DNA of 64,000 bases. It comes from Priestia megaterium (lineage in GTDB: Bacteria; Bacillota; Bacilli; Bacillales; Bacillaceae_H). The stretch lies in contig NZ_CP085442.1 in the NCBI RefSeq assembly GCF_023824195.1, positions 4,797,501 to 4,861,500 of the forward strand. The letters run 5' to 3'. The number at the start of each line of letters is the position of its first letter. Position 1 is the stretch's first letter. Shown here piece by piece: positions 8,649-17,440 of the stretch. Under the pieces are notes generated by a model, which had not been told where the DNA came from, searched no databases, and was given only the letters and a program-made list of their open reading frames with translations. A program made the translations under genes and the position numbers.

Positions 8649-9437
8649 ATGATGGAATGGCTATTATTTCGACTTTTTCGTCGTTCTATTTTAGTGCGGC
8701 TTCTTTTTATTATCGGCTGCCTTGTTCTACTTTTCGGCATGCTTATACATTTCCTAGAGCCGCAAACGTTTGGGAATGTGTTTGAAGGAATTTGGTGGGT
8801 TATTATTACAATCTCGACTATAGGGTACGGTGATTTTGCTCCGACCACTACGATTGGAAGGTTAGCTGCAATTATTTTAGTCCTGATCGGAACTGGATTT
8901 ATTACTACTTATTTTGTCACGCTTTCTAAAATTGCTGTTTCCGCTGAGAGTGCTTATTTGGAAGGGAATTTAAAATTTTATGGAAAAGATCACTTCATCG
9001 TTGTCGGGTGGAATGAGCGCGCCAAACTCGTGTTAGAGTCTTATCGCGACGCATTTCATAAAGAAGACATTGTTCTTATCGACGACTCTCTGACTAAAAA
9101 CCCCATGATTTGTGATCGCGTTCATTTTATTAAAGGAAGTCCCTCTCACTATGAAGTATTAGAACTTGCCAACGCTCGGTACGCAAAAAAAGTGCTGATT
9201 ACTGCGGATCAGCATAAGACAGAAGAATATGCAGACATGAATACAATTGTTACGTTAGTCGCTCTGCAAGGATTGAACCCTTCTATTTACAGCATCGTTG
9301 AACTGTTAACAAAAAAGCATATTCAAAATGCGCAAAATTTGGGGGTGAATGAAATGATTAAAACAAACGAGTTGATTAGTCAAGTCATGTACGAACATAT
9401 TTTTGTGAAAAAATTAGAGAGTTTAAAAAAAGAATAG
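8649..9437 (+). CDS. yugO: Two-TM potassium channel with RCK_N domain (YugO-like)
   Basis: This 262-residue protein has a hydrophobic helix at about residues 13-35, a pore helix, the selectivity filter TIGYGDFAP (57-65) and a second membrane helix. A cytosolic TrkA_N/RCK_N domain from about 112 begins with HFIVVGWNERAKLVLES. The chain ends after RCK_N, and no separate RCK_C domain is visible, so it is short compared with the roughly 330-residue B. subtilis YugO. YugO is the K+ channel linked to electrical signalling in biofilms. CTGGAGG at 8635-8641 supports ATG 8649. It converges with yugN, also its neighbour in B. subtilis. Confidence 0.88.
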   Translation: MMEWLLFRLFRRSILVRLLFIIGCLVLLFGMLIHFLEPQTFGNVFEGIWWVIITISTIGYGDFAPTTTIGRLAAIILVLIGTGFITTYFVTLSKIAVSAESAYLEGNLKFYGKDHFIVVGWNERAKLVLESYRDAFHKEDIVLIDDSLTKNPMICDRVHFIKGSPSHYEVLELANARYAKKVLITADQHKTEEYADMNTIVTLVALQGLNPSIYSIVELLTKKHIQNAQNLGVNEMIKTNELISQVMYEHIFVKKLESLKKE

Positions 9438-9446
9438 TTTCTTCAA

Positions 9447-9851
9447 TTACTGAAGCAGCGCCTCTTCTGCCTCTCTAATTAGCTCTTCTCCTAAGCTGAT
9501 ATACTTTTCTGGAAGTGAAGCGTCTGCGTCTTGGGGTTCTGCAAACTGATTAAATGAAGCACTCACATTTCCATTGTGAACATTGTCATCTAGACCAATT
9601 TGATATTTATGTGAAAGTAAAAATGGCGTACCAATTTGTACGGTTGTTCCTTTAGAATCCAGTTCTCCATTCGTAGCTGTAAACGGGATACGTAAAAACT
9701 GATAGCCGACTTCATCATTCATCTTATAGTCGAATGAACCATGATCATAATCCCAATTTCCTCCAATGTTATACCCAAGCGGCTTAAGCGTTTTTTCTAA
9801 TTCATAAAGCTTGAATAATGTGCCATCTAATCTTGAAGATAATTCAATCAT
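9447..9851 (-). CDS. yugN: YugN-like family protein
   Basis: This 134-residue soluble protein has no signal or membrane segment. The pattern MIELSSRLDGTLFKLYELE, GGNWDYDHGSFDYKM and PGYx/LRIPF-like central strand corresponds to the YugN family, whose function is unknown. The frame extends to 9875, but ATG 9851 lies directly behind GAGGAGGGA and is the likely start. Position between yugO and pgi matches the order in B. subtilis, which supports the assignment. Confidence 0.8.
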   Translation of the reverse strand: MIELSSRLDGTLFKLYELEKTLKPLGYNIGGNWDYDHGSFDYKMNDEVGYQFLRIPFTATNGELDSKGTTVQIGTPFLLSHKYQIGLDDNVHNGNVSASFNQFAEPQDADASLPEKYISLGEELIREAEEALLQ

Positions 9852-10000
9852 GTTATCCCTCCTCTGTTTTAACATGTCCTTTTTCCAGCGTTTTATCCTT
9901 TATCTCAAAAGCAAAAAAGAGGTTGAGACATAACTAAATGAATCCAACCTAAAGACGAACATACTGGATAAAGTAGCTCGTATAAATCGCTTGTGACACC

Positions 10001-10132
10001 GCAGTTGATTTCCGTGCAAGGCTTCGCTTTCCGCGGGCGGCCGATGAGCCTCCTCGTCGCTTGCGCTCCTGCGGGGTCTCATCCCTTCCGCTTTTCCCGC
10101 AGGAGTCTTCGCCTTGCCCTCCAATCAACTGC
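10001..10132. repeat. GC-rich palindromic element with 10-bp terminal inverted repeats
   Basis: The ends GCAGTTGATT (10001-10010) and AATCAACTGC (10123-10132) are perfect inverted repeats. Inside are GCAAGGC/GCCTTGC (10016-10022, 10111-10117) and CTCCTGCGGG/CCCGCAGGAG (10066-10075, 10096-10105). The whole can fold as one long nested hairpin in DNA or RNA. It is much richer in G+C than its surroundings. Similar GC-rich intergenic elements recur in Bacillaceae genomes, to my knowledge. It encodes no credible protein. Confidence 0.7.
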
Positions 10133-10172
10133 TAGAAGGAACTAAACAGATGAAACTATATTCACCATACCC

Positions 10173-10262
10173 AAAAAAAACGAACCACTAATCAAACATG
10201 TTGATCAATGGTTCGTTTTTCACTTGGGCTAAAATACTTTTGTACCGGCCTCTTTTTACTTA
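10173..10262 (-). repeat. Dispersed repeat copy 1 containing the pgi terminator
   Basis: ACGAACCACTAATCAA pairs with the matching half ending TGGTTCGT, followed on the minus strand by a T-run, giving an intrinsic terminator for pgi. The 84 bp from 10176 to 10259 match 50461-50544 without gaps (75 of 84 by eye). Confidence 0.8.
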
Positions 10263-11609
10263 TTTCAAACGCTTTTCTAATTCTGCTTTTTTCTCTTCAA
10301 AACCAGGTTTTCCAAGAAGAGCAAACATATTTACTTTGTATGCTTCTACTCCCGGCTGATCGAATGGGTTTACGCCTAATAAATAGCCGCTGATTGCGCA
10401 CGCTTTTTCGAAGAAATATACAACATATCCAAACGTATACTCATCTAACGCCGGAATGTTTACAACTAAGTTTGGAACGCCTCCATCTGTGTGAGCAAGC
10501 ATTGTACCTTGGAACGCTTTTTTATTTACAAAGTCAACTGTTTCACCAGCTAAGTAATTTAATCCATCTAAGTCCGCTGCATCTTCTTCAATTGTTAGCT
10601 CATGACGAGAATCTTGAACTTGTACAATTGTTTCAAAAATATCACGACGACCTTCTTGTACATATTGACCTAAAGAATGAAGATCCGTTGAGAAGTTAGC
10701 AGATGAAGGGTAAATACCTTTTTGGTCTTTTCCTTCACTTTCGCCAAATAACTGCTTCCACCACTCAGCAAAATATTGAAGAGCTGGCTCATAGTTAATC
10801 AGCATTTCAATTGTTTTTCCTTTATTATAAAGAACGTTACGAGCTACAGCATATTGATAAGCAGGGTTCTCTTCTAGCTCTGATGATGAGAATGCTTCTT
10901 GAGCATCAGCTGCCCCTTTCATCATTTGTTCGATATCAAGACCTGCAGCGGCAATTGGTAATAAGCCAACCGCTGTTAATACGGAATAACGACCGCCTAC
11001 GTCATCTGGAATAACAAATGTTTCATAGCCTTCTTCGTCCGCTAATGTTTTTAATGCGCCCCGTGCTTTATCTGTTGTTGCATAAATACGCTTGCGCGCT
11101 TCTTCTTTGCCGTACTTTTCTTCTAATAATTTACGGAAGATACGGAAAGCAATCGCTGGTTCTGTTGTTGTACCAGATTTTGAAATAACATTAATAGAGA
11201 AATCTTTATCTTGTAAAACGTCCATTAAGTCTTTCATGTATGTTGAGCTGATGTTGTTGCCAGCAAAAATAACTTGCGGCGTTTTACGCTGTTCTTTTGA
11301 TAATGTGTTATAGAATGAATGCTGAAGCATTTCAATAGCAGCACGAGCACCTAAGTAAGATCCTCCAATACCGATAACAATTAATACATCTGAATCAGAT
11401 TTAATTTTTTCTGCACTTTTTTGAATGCGTGCAAATTCTTCTTTGTCATACTCTGTAGGAAGGTCTACCCATCCTAAAAAGTCATTTCCCGCACCTGTTT
11501 TCTCATGAATTGAATGGTGAGCTACTTTCACGGCATCACGTAAGTATGTAAGTTCATGTTCACCAAAAAATGATAACGCGTTTGAATAATCAAAACGAAC
11601 ATGTGTCAT
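10260..11609 (-). CDS. pgi: Glucose-6-phosphate isomerase
   Basis: This 449-residue enzyme interconverts glucose 6-phosphate and fructose 6-phosphate in glycolysis and gluconeogenesis. Family signatures include [30 protein letters not shown] for sugar-phosphate binding, and the catalytic Glu/His region around [16 protein letters not shown]. The open frame extends to 11723, but ATG 11609 directly follows GGAGGAAC and gives [12 protein letters not shown], the usual start for the Bacillus enzyme of about 450 residues. An upstream TATAAT lies at 11701-11706 without a good -35. It ends inside the dispersed repeat, whose hairpin is its terminator. Confidence 0.97.
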   Translation of the reverse strand: MTHVRFDYSNALSFFGEHELTYLRDAVKVAHHSIHEKTGAGNDFLGWVDLPTEYDKEEFARIQKSAEKIKSDSDVLIVIGIGGSYLGARAAIEMLQHSFYNTLSKEQRKTPQVIFAGNNISSTYMKDLMDVLQDKDFSINVISKSGTTTEPAIAFRIFRKLLEEKYGKEEARKRIYATTDKARGALKTLADEEGYETFVIPDDVGGRYSVLTAVGLLPIAAAGLDIEQMMKGAADAQEAFSSSELEENPAYQYAVARNVLYNKGKTIEMLINYEPALQYFAEWWKQLFGESEGKDQKGIYPSSANFSTDLHSLGQYVQEGRRDIFETIVQVQDSRHELTIEEDAADLDGLNYLAGETVDFVNKKAFQGTMLAHTDGGVPNLVVNIPALDEYTFGYVVYFFEKACAISGYLLGVNPFDQPGVEAYKVNMFALLGKPGFEEKKAELEKRLK

Positions 11610-11821
11610 AGTCTGTTCCTCCATTAAAATATCTTTATTTTTCACTTTATCGAAACTGTTAGCTGAATTCAAGTGAATCCACTTACAATTTGACACAATC
11701 ATTATAGTTTGTTGAAACTGCAATCATTGTATGTACCCTTTTATTTAACGATAAATTCAGTTGTGAAGTCAACTAATGTTCTTTGATTACAGGACGTAAT
11801 TCATGCACGATTACGCAAATA

Positions 11822-11877
11822 ATAAGCAAATAAAAAACGACTAAAGAGTGGTCTTCAATCGTTTTTTATTTGCTTAT
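11822..11877. terminator. Long perfect inverted repeat acting as terminator
   Basis: Two 19-bp arms, ATAAGCAAATAAAAAACGA (11822-11840) and its exact complement (11859-11877), flank an 18-bp loop. The A/T-runs allow termination in either direction. The right arm overlaps the last codons and stop of the small minus-strand gene. Confidence 0.7.
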
Positions 11878-12103
11878 CGCTTGGTGCAATATAGTTCATT
11901 TCACCTATTTTTACATATTGTCTCGGTTTATAAGAGGCTTTTAACAGGGAAGAGTCTATTGATATGGAATTTTCAGCTTGGTTTTCAGAAGTGATTAGCA
12001 TCCTGTTTTCTTCTTTCATTTCTAAGTGATTATTAAGTACAAATCCGCTCATGCATAGGGCGGTAAAAATGAGAAAACTGATGGTTATTTGTTTCCTATA
12101 CAT
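11855..12103 (-). CDS. Small membrane-anchored or exported protein, unknown
   Basis: This 82-residue protein starts MYRKQITISFLIFTALCMSG, a basic N-terminus followed by one hydrophobic helix, then an acidic and polar tail. It is probably a single-pass membrane protein with an outside tail, or is exported; there is no lipobox. ATG 12103 is 6 bp behind GAGGTG, and alternative starts exist at ATG 12109 and GTG 12112. I do not recognise a family. It stands alone between pgi and the divergent mrp operon, and its stop lies in the arm of a terminator. Confidence 0.55.
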   Translation of the reverse strand: MYRKQITISFLIFTALCMSGFVLNNHLEMKEENRMLITSENQAENSISIDSSLLKASYKPRQYVKIGEMNYIAPSDKQIKND

Positions 12104-12317
12104 TTCCATCACCTCACTCTTAGAGTGACAATTTCATCTGATTTTTATACGTCTAAAAAAATTTTTTTATATTTTTTTTATGGTTTTTTTGACGAGTTTC
12201 TATTTATTTAATAAGCCTTGAAAATTCCGCTGATACTAAGAATTAGCATGGATGCATGCATAATTAAATTATTATATAATCGGTTACAGAATTGAATATC
12301 ACAAGGAGGTTTGTCTT

Positions 12318-14723
12318 TTGTCGTGGTTGCATTTGGTGATTTTATCGCCTTTTTTATTAGCCTTTTTTGTTCCGCTTCTGTATAAGAAATTCCAGCGTAT
12401 TCATACAGGGTGGTTCGTTTTACCTCTTCCACTTGTGTTGTTCATTTACTTCACACAATATATTAGTGGCGTTTCTAAGGGGGAAACATATCTACATTCC
12501 ATGAAATGGATACCTAGTCTAGGCATTAACTTTGATGCTTATGTGGATGGACTTGGGCTTCTATTTTCTCTATTAATCACCGGAATTGGGACACTTGTTA
12601 TTCTTTACTCCATTTATTATCTTTCTAAGACAAAAGAAGCACTGCATTCGTTTTATGTCTATTTGCTTCTTTTTATGGGTTCTATGCTAGGAGTTGTATT
12701 ATCAGACAATCTAATGAGCCTTTACAGCTTTTGGGAATTAACAAGCCTTTCATCTTTTTTATTGATTGGTTATTGGTACAAACGAGAGAAATCTCAATAC
12801 GGAGCCTTAAAATCTATGCTTATTACCGTATTCGGAGGACTTTCCTTATTAGCAGGAATTGTGTTGTTATATGTCATGACAGGTACTTTCAGCATACGCG
12901 AAATTATCTCAAACGTAGATGTAGTGACATCTAGTCATCTATTTATTCCAGCTCTAGTCCTCATTTTATTAGGGGCCTTTACAAAATCTGCTCAGTTTCC
13001 TTTTCATATTTGGCTGCCAGATGCTATGGAAGCTCCAACCCCAGTGAGTGCATACCTTCATTCAGCTACAATGGTAAAAGCGGGAATTTATCTTTTAGCA
13101 AGACTCAGCCCTGTATTTGCTATAAGCGCCACTTGGTTTTTTGTTATTTCAACTGTAGGACTAATTACGCTGCTTTGGGGCTCATTTTCAGCAGTAAAGC
13201 AACAAGATTTGAAAGGAATTTTAGCCTTTTCAACGATTAGTCAGCTCGGGATGATTATGTCCCTTATAGGAGTAGGCAGCGCAGCTATTTACTATGACTT
13301 TTTAGACGATAATATCTACTTAGTGGCTCTTACTGCAGCCGTTTTCCATTTGATTAACCACGCTACCTTCAAAGGGAGTTTGTTTATGGTAGTAGGCATC
13401 GTCGATCATGAAACAGGCACCCGTGATATTAGAAAGTTAGGTGGGTTAATGAGCGTTATGCCTGTGACATTTACCATTGCCATCATCGGGGGATTTTCAA
13501 TGGCAGGTCTTCCTCCCTTTAACGGATTTTTAAGTAAAGAGATGTTCTTTACAGGCATGGTAAACGTGACAAAAATGGATATGTATAGCATGCAGACGTG
13601 GGGAATTTTGCTGCCTATCATTGCTTGGGTGGGAAGTATTTTTACTTTCGTCTATAGTATGATTCTTGTCTTTAAAACCTTTACAGGCAAATACCAGTCC
13701 GAAAAGTTGGAGAAGAAGCCGCATGAAGCGCCAGTAGGCATGCTTATTTCACCTGTTATTTTAGCATCACTGGTTGTTATTTTTGGCTTTGCTCCTAATT
13801 TATTAGAATCAACTATTATTGAGCCAACAATGGCCTCTATCGCACCTAGCCTGCTAGAGGCAGGTAAAGAATATCAAGTGCATATCAAATTTTGGCACGG
13901 CTTTACGCCAGAATTATTTATGACGTTAGGGGTCATCACATTTGGTATTTTGTTATTTATGACGCTTCAAAAGTGGTCAAAAATTTATACACGATTCCCT
14001 TCTTCTTTAACGCTTAATAACGGCTATAATTATGGAATTAAAAGGATGGAAAAAGGCTCAACCCGTATCATGAAAACATTAATGACAGGATTTATTAGAG
14101 ACTATCTTTTAATCATTTTTACGTTTATAGGCATTTTACTCCTCGTAACGCTCTTTTCTCAGAATGCCTTTGCAATTGATCTAAAAGATACTGCTTCTAT
14201 CGGCGTTTATGAAGCCATACTAGCATTTGTAATGGTTGCAGCTACTATTACAACTTTATTGGCAAAATCACGCCTCACAGCCATTATTTCGCTGGGAGTT
14301 GCCGGGTATACACTTTCTTTATTTTTCATATTATTCCGTGCCCCTGACTTAGCTTTGACTCAATTAGTGATTGAAACTGTATCCGTATCCCTGTTTTTAC
14401 TATGTTTCTACTACTTGCCGGAGTTTCGCAAGCGAAAAGTAAGGGTGAAGTTTCAGCTGCCAAACTTACTGGTTGCCCTTCTTGTAGGAGCGACCGTTAC
14501 ATTGCTTGGCATATCAGCAAACAGCACAAAACTATTTGAATCCATCTCACATTACTTCATTGAAAATAGTTATGAAAAAGCAGGCGGCGAAAACATGGTG
14601 AATGTGATCCTTGTTGACTTCCGCGGATTTGATACATTATTTGAAATTACCGTACTTTGTATAGCAGCTCTTGCTATCTATGGCATGGTTCGTCTTCGGT
14701 TAACAAAGGAGGAAGAAGAGTGA
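12318..14723 (+). CDS. mrpA: Na+/H+ antiporter subunit A (MrpA)
   Basis: This 801-residue membrane protein, the exact length typical of Bacillus MrpA, has about 20 hydrophobic segments. The first two thirds form the NuoL/proton-pumping domain with WELTSLSSFLLIGYW, AQFPFHIWLPDAMEAPTPVSAYLHSATMVKAG split by key Lys, and FNGFLSKEMF. The last third is the MrpA-specific domain, with RAPDLALTQLVIETVSVSLFLL. It starts at TTG 12318, nine bases after AAGGAGG. It is the first gene of a seven-gene operon for a heteromeric antiporter that expels Na+ and keeps pH homeostasis at the cytoplasmic membrane. Confidence 0.96.
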   Translation: MSWLHLVILSPFLLAFFVPLLYKKFQRIHTGWFVLPLPLVLFIYFTQYISGVSKGETYLHSMKWIPSLGINFDAYVDGLGLLFSLLITGIGTLVILYSIYYLSKTKEALHSFYVYLLLFMGSMLGVVLSDNLMSLYSFWELTSLSSFLLIGYWYKREKSQYGALKSMLITVFGGLSLLAGIVLLYVMTGTFSIREIISNVDVVTSSHLFIPALVLILLGAFTKSAQFPFHIWLPDAMEAPTPVSAYLHSATMVKAGIYLLARLSPVFAISATWFFVISTVGLITLLWGSFSAVKQQDLKGILAFSTISQLGMIMSLIGVGSAAIYYDFLDDNIYLVALTAAVFHLINHATFKGSLFMVVGIVDHETGTRDIRKLGGLMSVMPVTFTIAIIGGFSMAGLPPFNGFLSKEMFFTGMVNVTKMDMYSMQTWGILLPIIAWVGSIFTFVYSMILVFKTFTGKYQSEKLEKKPHEAPVGMLISPVILASLVVIFGFAPNLLESTIIEPTMASIAPSLLEAGKEYQVHIKFWHGFTPELFMTLGVITFGILLFMTLQKWSKIYTRFPSSLTLNNGYNYGIKRMEKGSTRIMKTLMTGFIRDYLLIIFTFIGILLLVTLFSQNAFAIDLKDTASIGVYEAILAFVMVAATITTLLAKSRLTAIISLGVAGYTLSLFFILFRAPDLALTQLVIETVSVSLFLLCFYYLPEFRKRKVRVKFQLPNLLVALLVGATVTLLGISANSTKLFESISHYFIENSYEKAGGENMVNVILVDFRGFDTLFEITVLCIAALAIYGMVRLRLTKEEEE

Positions 14724-15142
14724 AAAAAAATGATTTGATTTTACAAACAACGACAAAAGTAGTCACGTTCATTATTATCATTTTTGCCATTCATCTCTTC
14801 TTTGCAGGTCATTATACACCTGGAGGAGGGTTTGTTGGGGGACTTACTACCTCAGCTGCCCTTGTATTACTACTGCTGGCTTTCGATATAAAAACCGTAT
14901 CGAAAGTCATCCCATTTGATTATAAGAAGGTTGCGGCTTCCGGACTGCTGCTAGCTATTTTAACCGGGCTGGGGTCATTTATTTTCAAAGTCCCCTTTCT
15001 CACTCACACGTACAGCTATTTTAACCTTCCTCTTCTCGGGAAAACATCTTTAGCTACAGTTGTACTATTTGATTTAGGTGTATATCTAGTAGTTGTTGGT
15101 GTTACGATGACCATTATTCAAACGATTGGAGAGAGTGAATAG
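14720..15142 (+). CDS. mrpB: Na+/H+ antiporter subunit B (MrpB)
   Basis: This 140-residue subunit has four hydrophobic segments and the MrpB signature HLFFAGHYTPGGGFVGGL near residue 25. GTG 14720 overlaps the mrpA stop TGA by three bases and follows AAGGAGG, so upstream frame extension to 14657 is not used. It belongs to the membrane complex with MrpA and shares sequence with the C-terminal part of long MrpA proteins. Translation is probably coupled to mrpA. Confidence 0.94.
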   Translation: MKKNDLILQTTTKVVTFIIIIFAIHLFFAGHYTPGGGFVGGLTTSAALVLLLLAFDIKTVSKVIPFDYKKVAASGLLLAILTGLGSFIFKVPFLTHTYSYFNLPLLGKTSLATVVLFDLGVYLVVVGVTMTIIQTIGESE

Positions 15143-15483
15143 TGGAAATATTAATGTCCATAGTGGCAGGGATTCTATTTACTGCCGCTGTATATCTTAT
15201 GTTATCCCGCAGCTTACTGCGAATTATTATTGGAACAGGCTTATTAAGCCACGGCGTTCACCTGTTGATTTTAACGATGGGCGGATTAAAAGGAGGAAGT
15301 GTTCCCCTTCTGGGAGAAAAGGCTTCTTCTTATACAGATCCTTTACCTCAAGCACTAATTTTAACTGCCATTGTCATAAGCTTTGGCGTCACTTCTTTTT
15401 TCCTTGTACTAGCTTACAGGGCTTATCAAGAACTCGGAACAGACGATATGGACAAGTTAAGGGGAAATGAACATGACGAGTAA
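15142..15483 (+). CDS. mrpC: Na+/H+ antiporter subunit C (MrpC)
   Basis: This 113-residue protein has three hydrophobic helices and is a homologue of NuoK. The motif GLLSHGVHLLILTMGG and the DPLPQALILTAIVISFG stretch are typical of MrpC. GTG 15142 overlaps the mrpB stop by one base, which implies coupled translation. It precedes mrpD with another overlap. Confidence 0.94.
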   Translation: MEILMSIVAGILFTAAVYLMLSRSLLRIIIGTGLLSHGVHLLILTMGGLKGGSVPLLGEKASSYTDPLPQALILTAIVISFGVTSFFLVLAYRAYQELGTDDMDKLRGNEHDE

Positions 15484-16957
15484 TTTTGTAATCATCCCAC
15501 TGCTTATCCCGTTTGTTGTAGGTGTTGTGCTCATTTTTTTCAAAGACAATATTAAACTTCAAAGGATAATCAGTGTTTTATCATTAATCACCACCACTGC
15601 TTTGGCTGCATATTTAGTACAGTTGGTTCAATCAAAAGGTGTTTTAACTCACGAGCTTGGGAACTGGAAACCTCCTTTTGGAATTGTTCTAGTAGCGGAC
15701 ATGTTCGCTTCCCTTCTCGTACTTACTGCTAGTATCGTAACACTATGCTGCGTTCTTTTTGCTTTTCATACAATTGGCGAAAGACGTGAACGTTTTTACT
15801 TTTATTCGTTTGTGCAGTTTTTATTAGTAGGCGTATTCGGCGCTTTCTTGACAGGTGATATCTTTAACTTATTTGTCTTTTTTGAAGTCATGCTTATGTC
15901 TTCGTACGCTCTTATTGTAATTGGCGGTACAAAAGCACAGCTTCGAGAGTCTCTTAAGTATATTTTAGTCAATGTCATTTCATCCGCTTTGTTTGTAATT
16001 GCTGTTGCTTATTTGTACGCCGTAACAGGAACTCTCAACATGGCAGATCTTTCACAGCGAATTGCTGAGGCAAACCAACCGGGAATTTTAACAACCATTG
16101 GCATGCTTTTATTTATTGTATTTGCATTAAAAGCAGCTTTATTTCCAATGTATTTTTGGCTTCCAGGGTCGTACAGTGCGCCTCCACCCGTCATTATCGG
16201 ATTGTTTGGTGCGTTGCTAACAAAAGTAGGAGTTTATTCGATTTTCAGGACTTTTACTTTACTGTTTTATCACCACCCTGAATTCACTCATCAAATTATC
16301 GGTTACGTTGCGCTTTTGACGATTGTTGTTGGTGCAGTAGGCGCCATTGCTTATTCGGATGTTAATAAAATTTTAATTTATAACATTATTATTGCTGTCG
16401 GAGTCATTGTCTATGGGGTGACTTTAACAACAAAAGCAGGTTTTGAAGGAGCCATTTATTATTTGATTCACGACATGATTATTAAAGCAGCTCTCTTCCT
16501 TCTTGCTGGAAGCATCATTCGAATAACTGGAACAACAAAATTAAAGAAAATGGGTGGATTAATTAAAGACTACCCGCTGCTTGGCTGGATGTTTTTTATC
16601 GCTATTATTTCGTTGGCAGGAATTCCTCCCTTAAGCGGCTTTATTGGAAAATTCCTTTTAGTTCAGGGCGGCTTAGAATCAGAGAGCTACACGTTTGTAG
16701 CGGTTTTACTAGTTTCAAGCCTGCTCGTTTTATATTCTGCCATTAAGATTTTCATGAGCTGCTTCTGGGGTGAACCTACGCTTTCTGCTGGTCAGGAAAA
16801 GGTATCCCTTAAAGGAATTCTATACCCATCCGCTATCTTACTTGCTGTTTCTGTCTTTTTAGGACTAGGTGCAGAAGCTGTTATTCCTTATGTGTCAACA
16901 GCCGCTCAAACGCTTATGGATCCTTCAATTTATATCCAATCGGTGTTAAAGGAGTAG
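15473..16957 (+). CDS. mrpD: Na+/H+ antiporter subunit D (MrpD)
   Basis: This 494-residue subunit is a NuoM/NuoN-type membrane protein with about 14 hydrophobic segments. LTGDIFNLFVFFEVMLMSSY carries the conserved Glu of the family, and FPMYFWLPGSYSAPPPV and the Lys/His-bearing YYLIHDMIIKAALFLLAG follow. ATG 15467 is in frame, but ATG 15473 has better spacing behind AAGGGG. It overlaps the end of mrpC. Together with MrpA it is thought to form the ion-translocating part of the complex. Confidence 0.95.
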   Translation: MTSNFVIIPLLIPFVVGVVLIFFKDNIKLQRIISVLSLITTTALAAYLVQLVQSKGVLTHELGNWKPPFGIVLVADMFASLLVLTASIVTLCCVLFAFHTIGERRERFYFYSFVQFLLVGVFGAFLTGDIFNLFVFFEVMLMSSYALIVIGGTKAQLRESLKYILVNVISSALFVIAVAYLYAVTGTLNMADLSQRIAEANQPGILTTIGMLLFIVFALKAALFPMYFWLPGSYSAPPPVIIGLFGALLTKVGVYSIFRTFTLLFYHHPEFTHQIIGYVALLTIVVGAVGAIAYSDVNKILIYNIIIAVGVIVYGVTLTTKAGFEGAIYYLIHDMIIKAALFLLAGSIIRITGTTKLKKMGGLIKDYPLLGWMFFIAIISLAGIPPLSGFIGKFLLVQGGLESESYTFVAVLLVSSLLVLYSAIKIFMSCFWGEPTLSAGQEKVSLKGILYPSAILLAVSVFLGLGAEAVIPYVSTAAQTLMDPSIYIQSVLKE

Positions 16958-16963
16958 ATCTGC

Positions 16964-17440
16964 ATGTCATTTCAACTATTATTAAACGTAATCATTGCAT
17001 TCACATGGATGTTTTTGAGAGGGCTTTGGACACTGCCTTCCTTTATTATAGGGTTTTTCTGGGGAGCGGTACTGCTGGTTGTTTTCCGCCGTTTTTTTCA
17101 CAGACGTTTTTACTTGCATAAAGTGTATGCGATCATTAAGCTGCTGTTTATTTTTATACGAGAATTATTCAAAGCCAATATTGCAGTGACTAAGGACGTA
17201 TTGCGCCCTAAATTAAATATCCAGCCAGCCATCTTTGCAATGCCAACCCGTCTGGAGAGTGAATGGGAAATTACCATTCTTTCTCTTTTAATTACGCTAA
17301 CGCCAGGCACACTGGTGATGGATGTGTCAGATGATAATTCTACTATCTATATTCATGCAATCAATACAGACGATATTGATGACATTATTACAGATATTCA
17401 GCAAACATTCGAAAAAGCTATTATGGAGGTGAGTCGTTAA
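16964..17440 (+). CDS. mrpE: Na+/H+ antiporter subunit E (MrpE)
   Basis: This 158-residue protein has two or three N-terminal hydrophobic segments and a cytosolic C-terminal domain. ELFKANIAVTKDVLRPKLN and LITLTPGTLVMDVS are MrpE signatures. AAGGAG lies 9 bp before the ATG. MrpF begins at the next base after its stop codon. The subunit is needed for assembly of the antiporter in related Bacilli. Confidence 0.94.
   Translation: MSFQLLLNVIIAFTWMFLRGLWTLPSFIIGFFWGAVLLVVFRRFFHRRFYLHKVYAIIKLLFIFIRELFKANIAVTKDVLRPKLNIQPAIFAMPTRLESEWEITILSLLITLTPGTLVMDVSDDNSTIYIHAINTDDIDDIITDIQQTFEKAIMEVSR

Larger units (their letters stand above)
9911..10262. repeat. Composite dispersed repeat region between yugN and pgi
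   Basis: Three parts can be told apart. The left end reads AAAAAGAGGTTGAGACATAA. The middle is a GC-rich palindromic element (10001-10132). The right end, read on the minus strand, begins AAAAAGAGGCCGGTACAAAA and so mirrors the left end imperfectly. The right part has a second copy near 50.5 kb. The arrangement resembles a non-coding mobile repeat with imperfect terminal inverted repeats. Copies elsewhere in the genome cannot be judged from this window. Confidence 0.6.

Noticed and set aside
9900..10124. 74-codon minus-strand frame across the GC-rich repeat
   Set aside because: It has no ribosome site, odd composition (Arg/Glu/Ala-rich) and lies inside a palindromic repeat, so it is a by-product of the GC-rich sequence.
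11610..11723. N-terminal extension of pgi
   Set aside because: It covers the GGAGGAAC ribosome site and the probable -10 box TATAAT; the usual protein starts at 11609.
12736..13724. Extra frames on both strands within mrpA
   Set aside because: They lack ribosome sites and are shadows of a long gene with clear family motifs.
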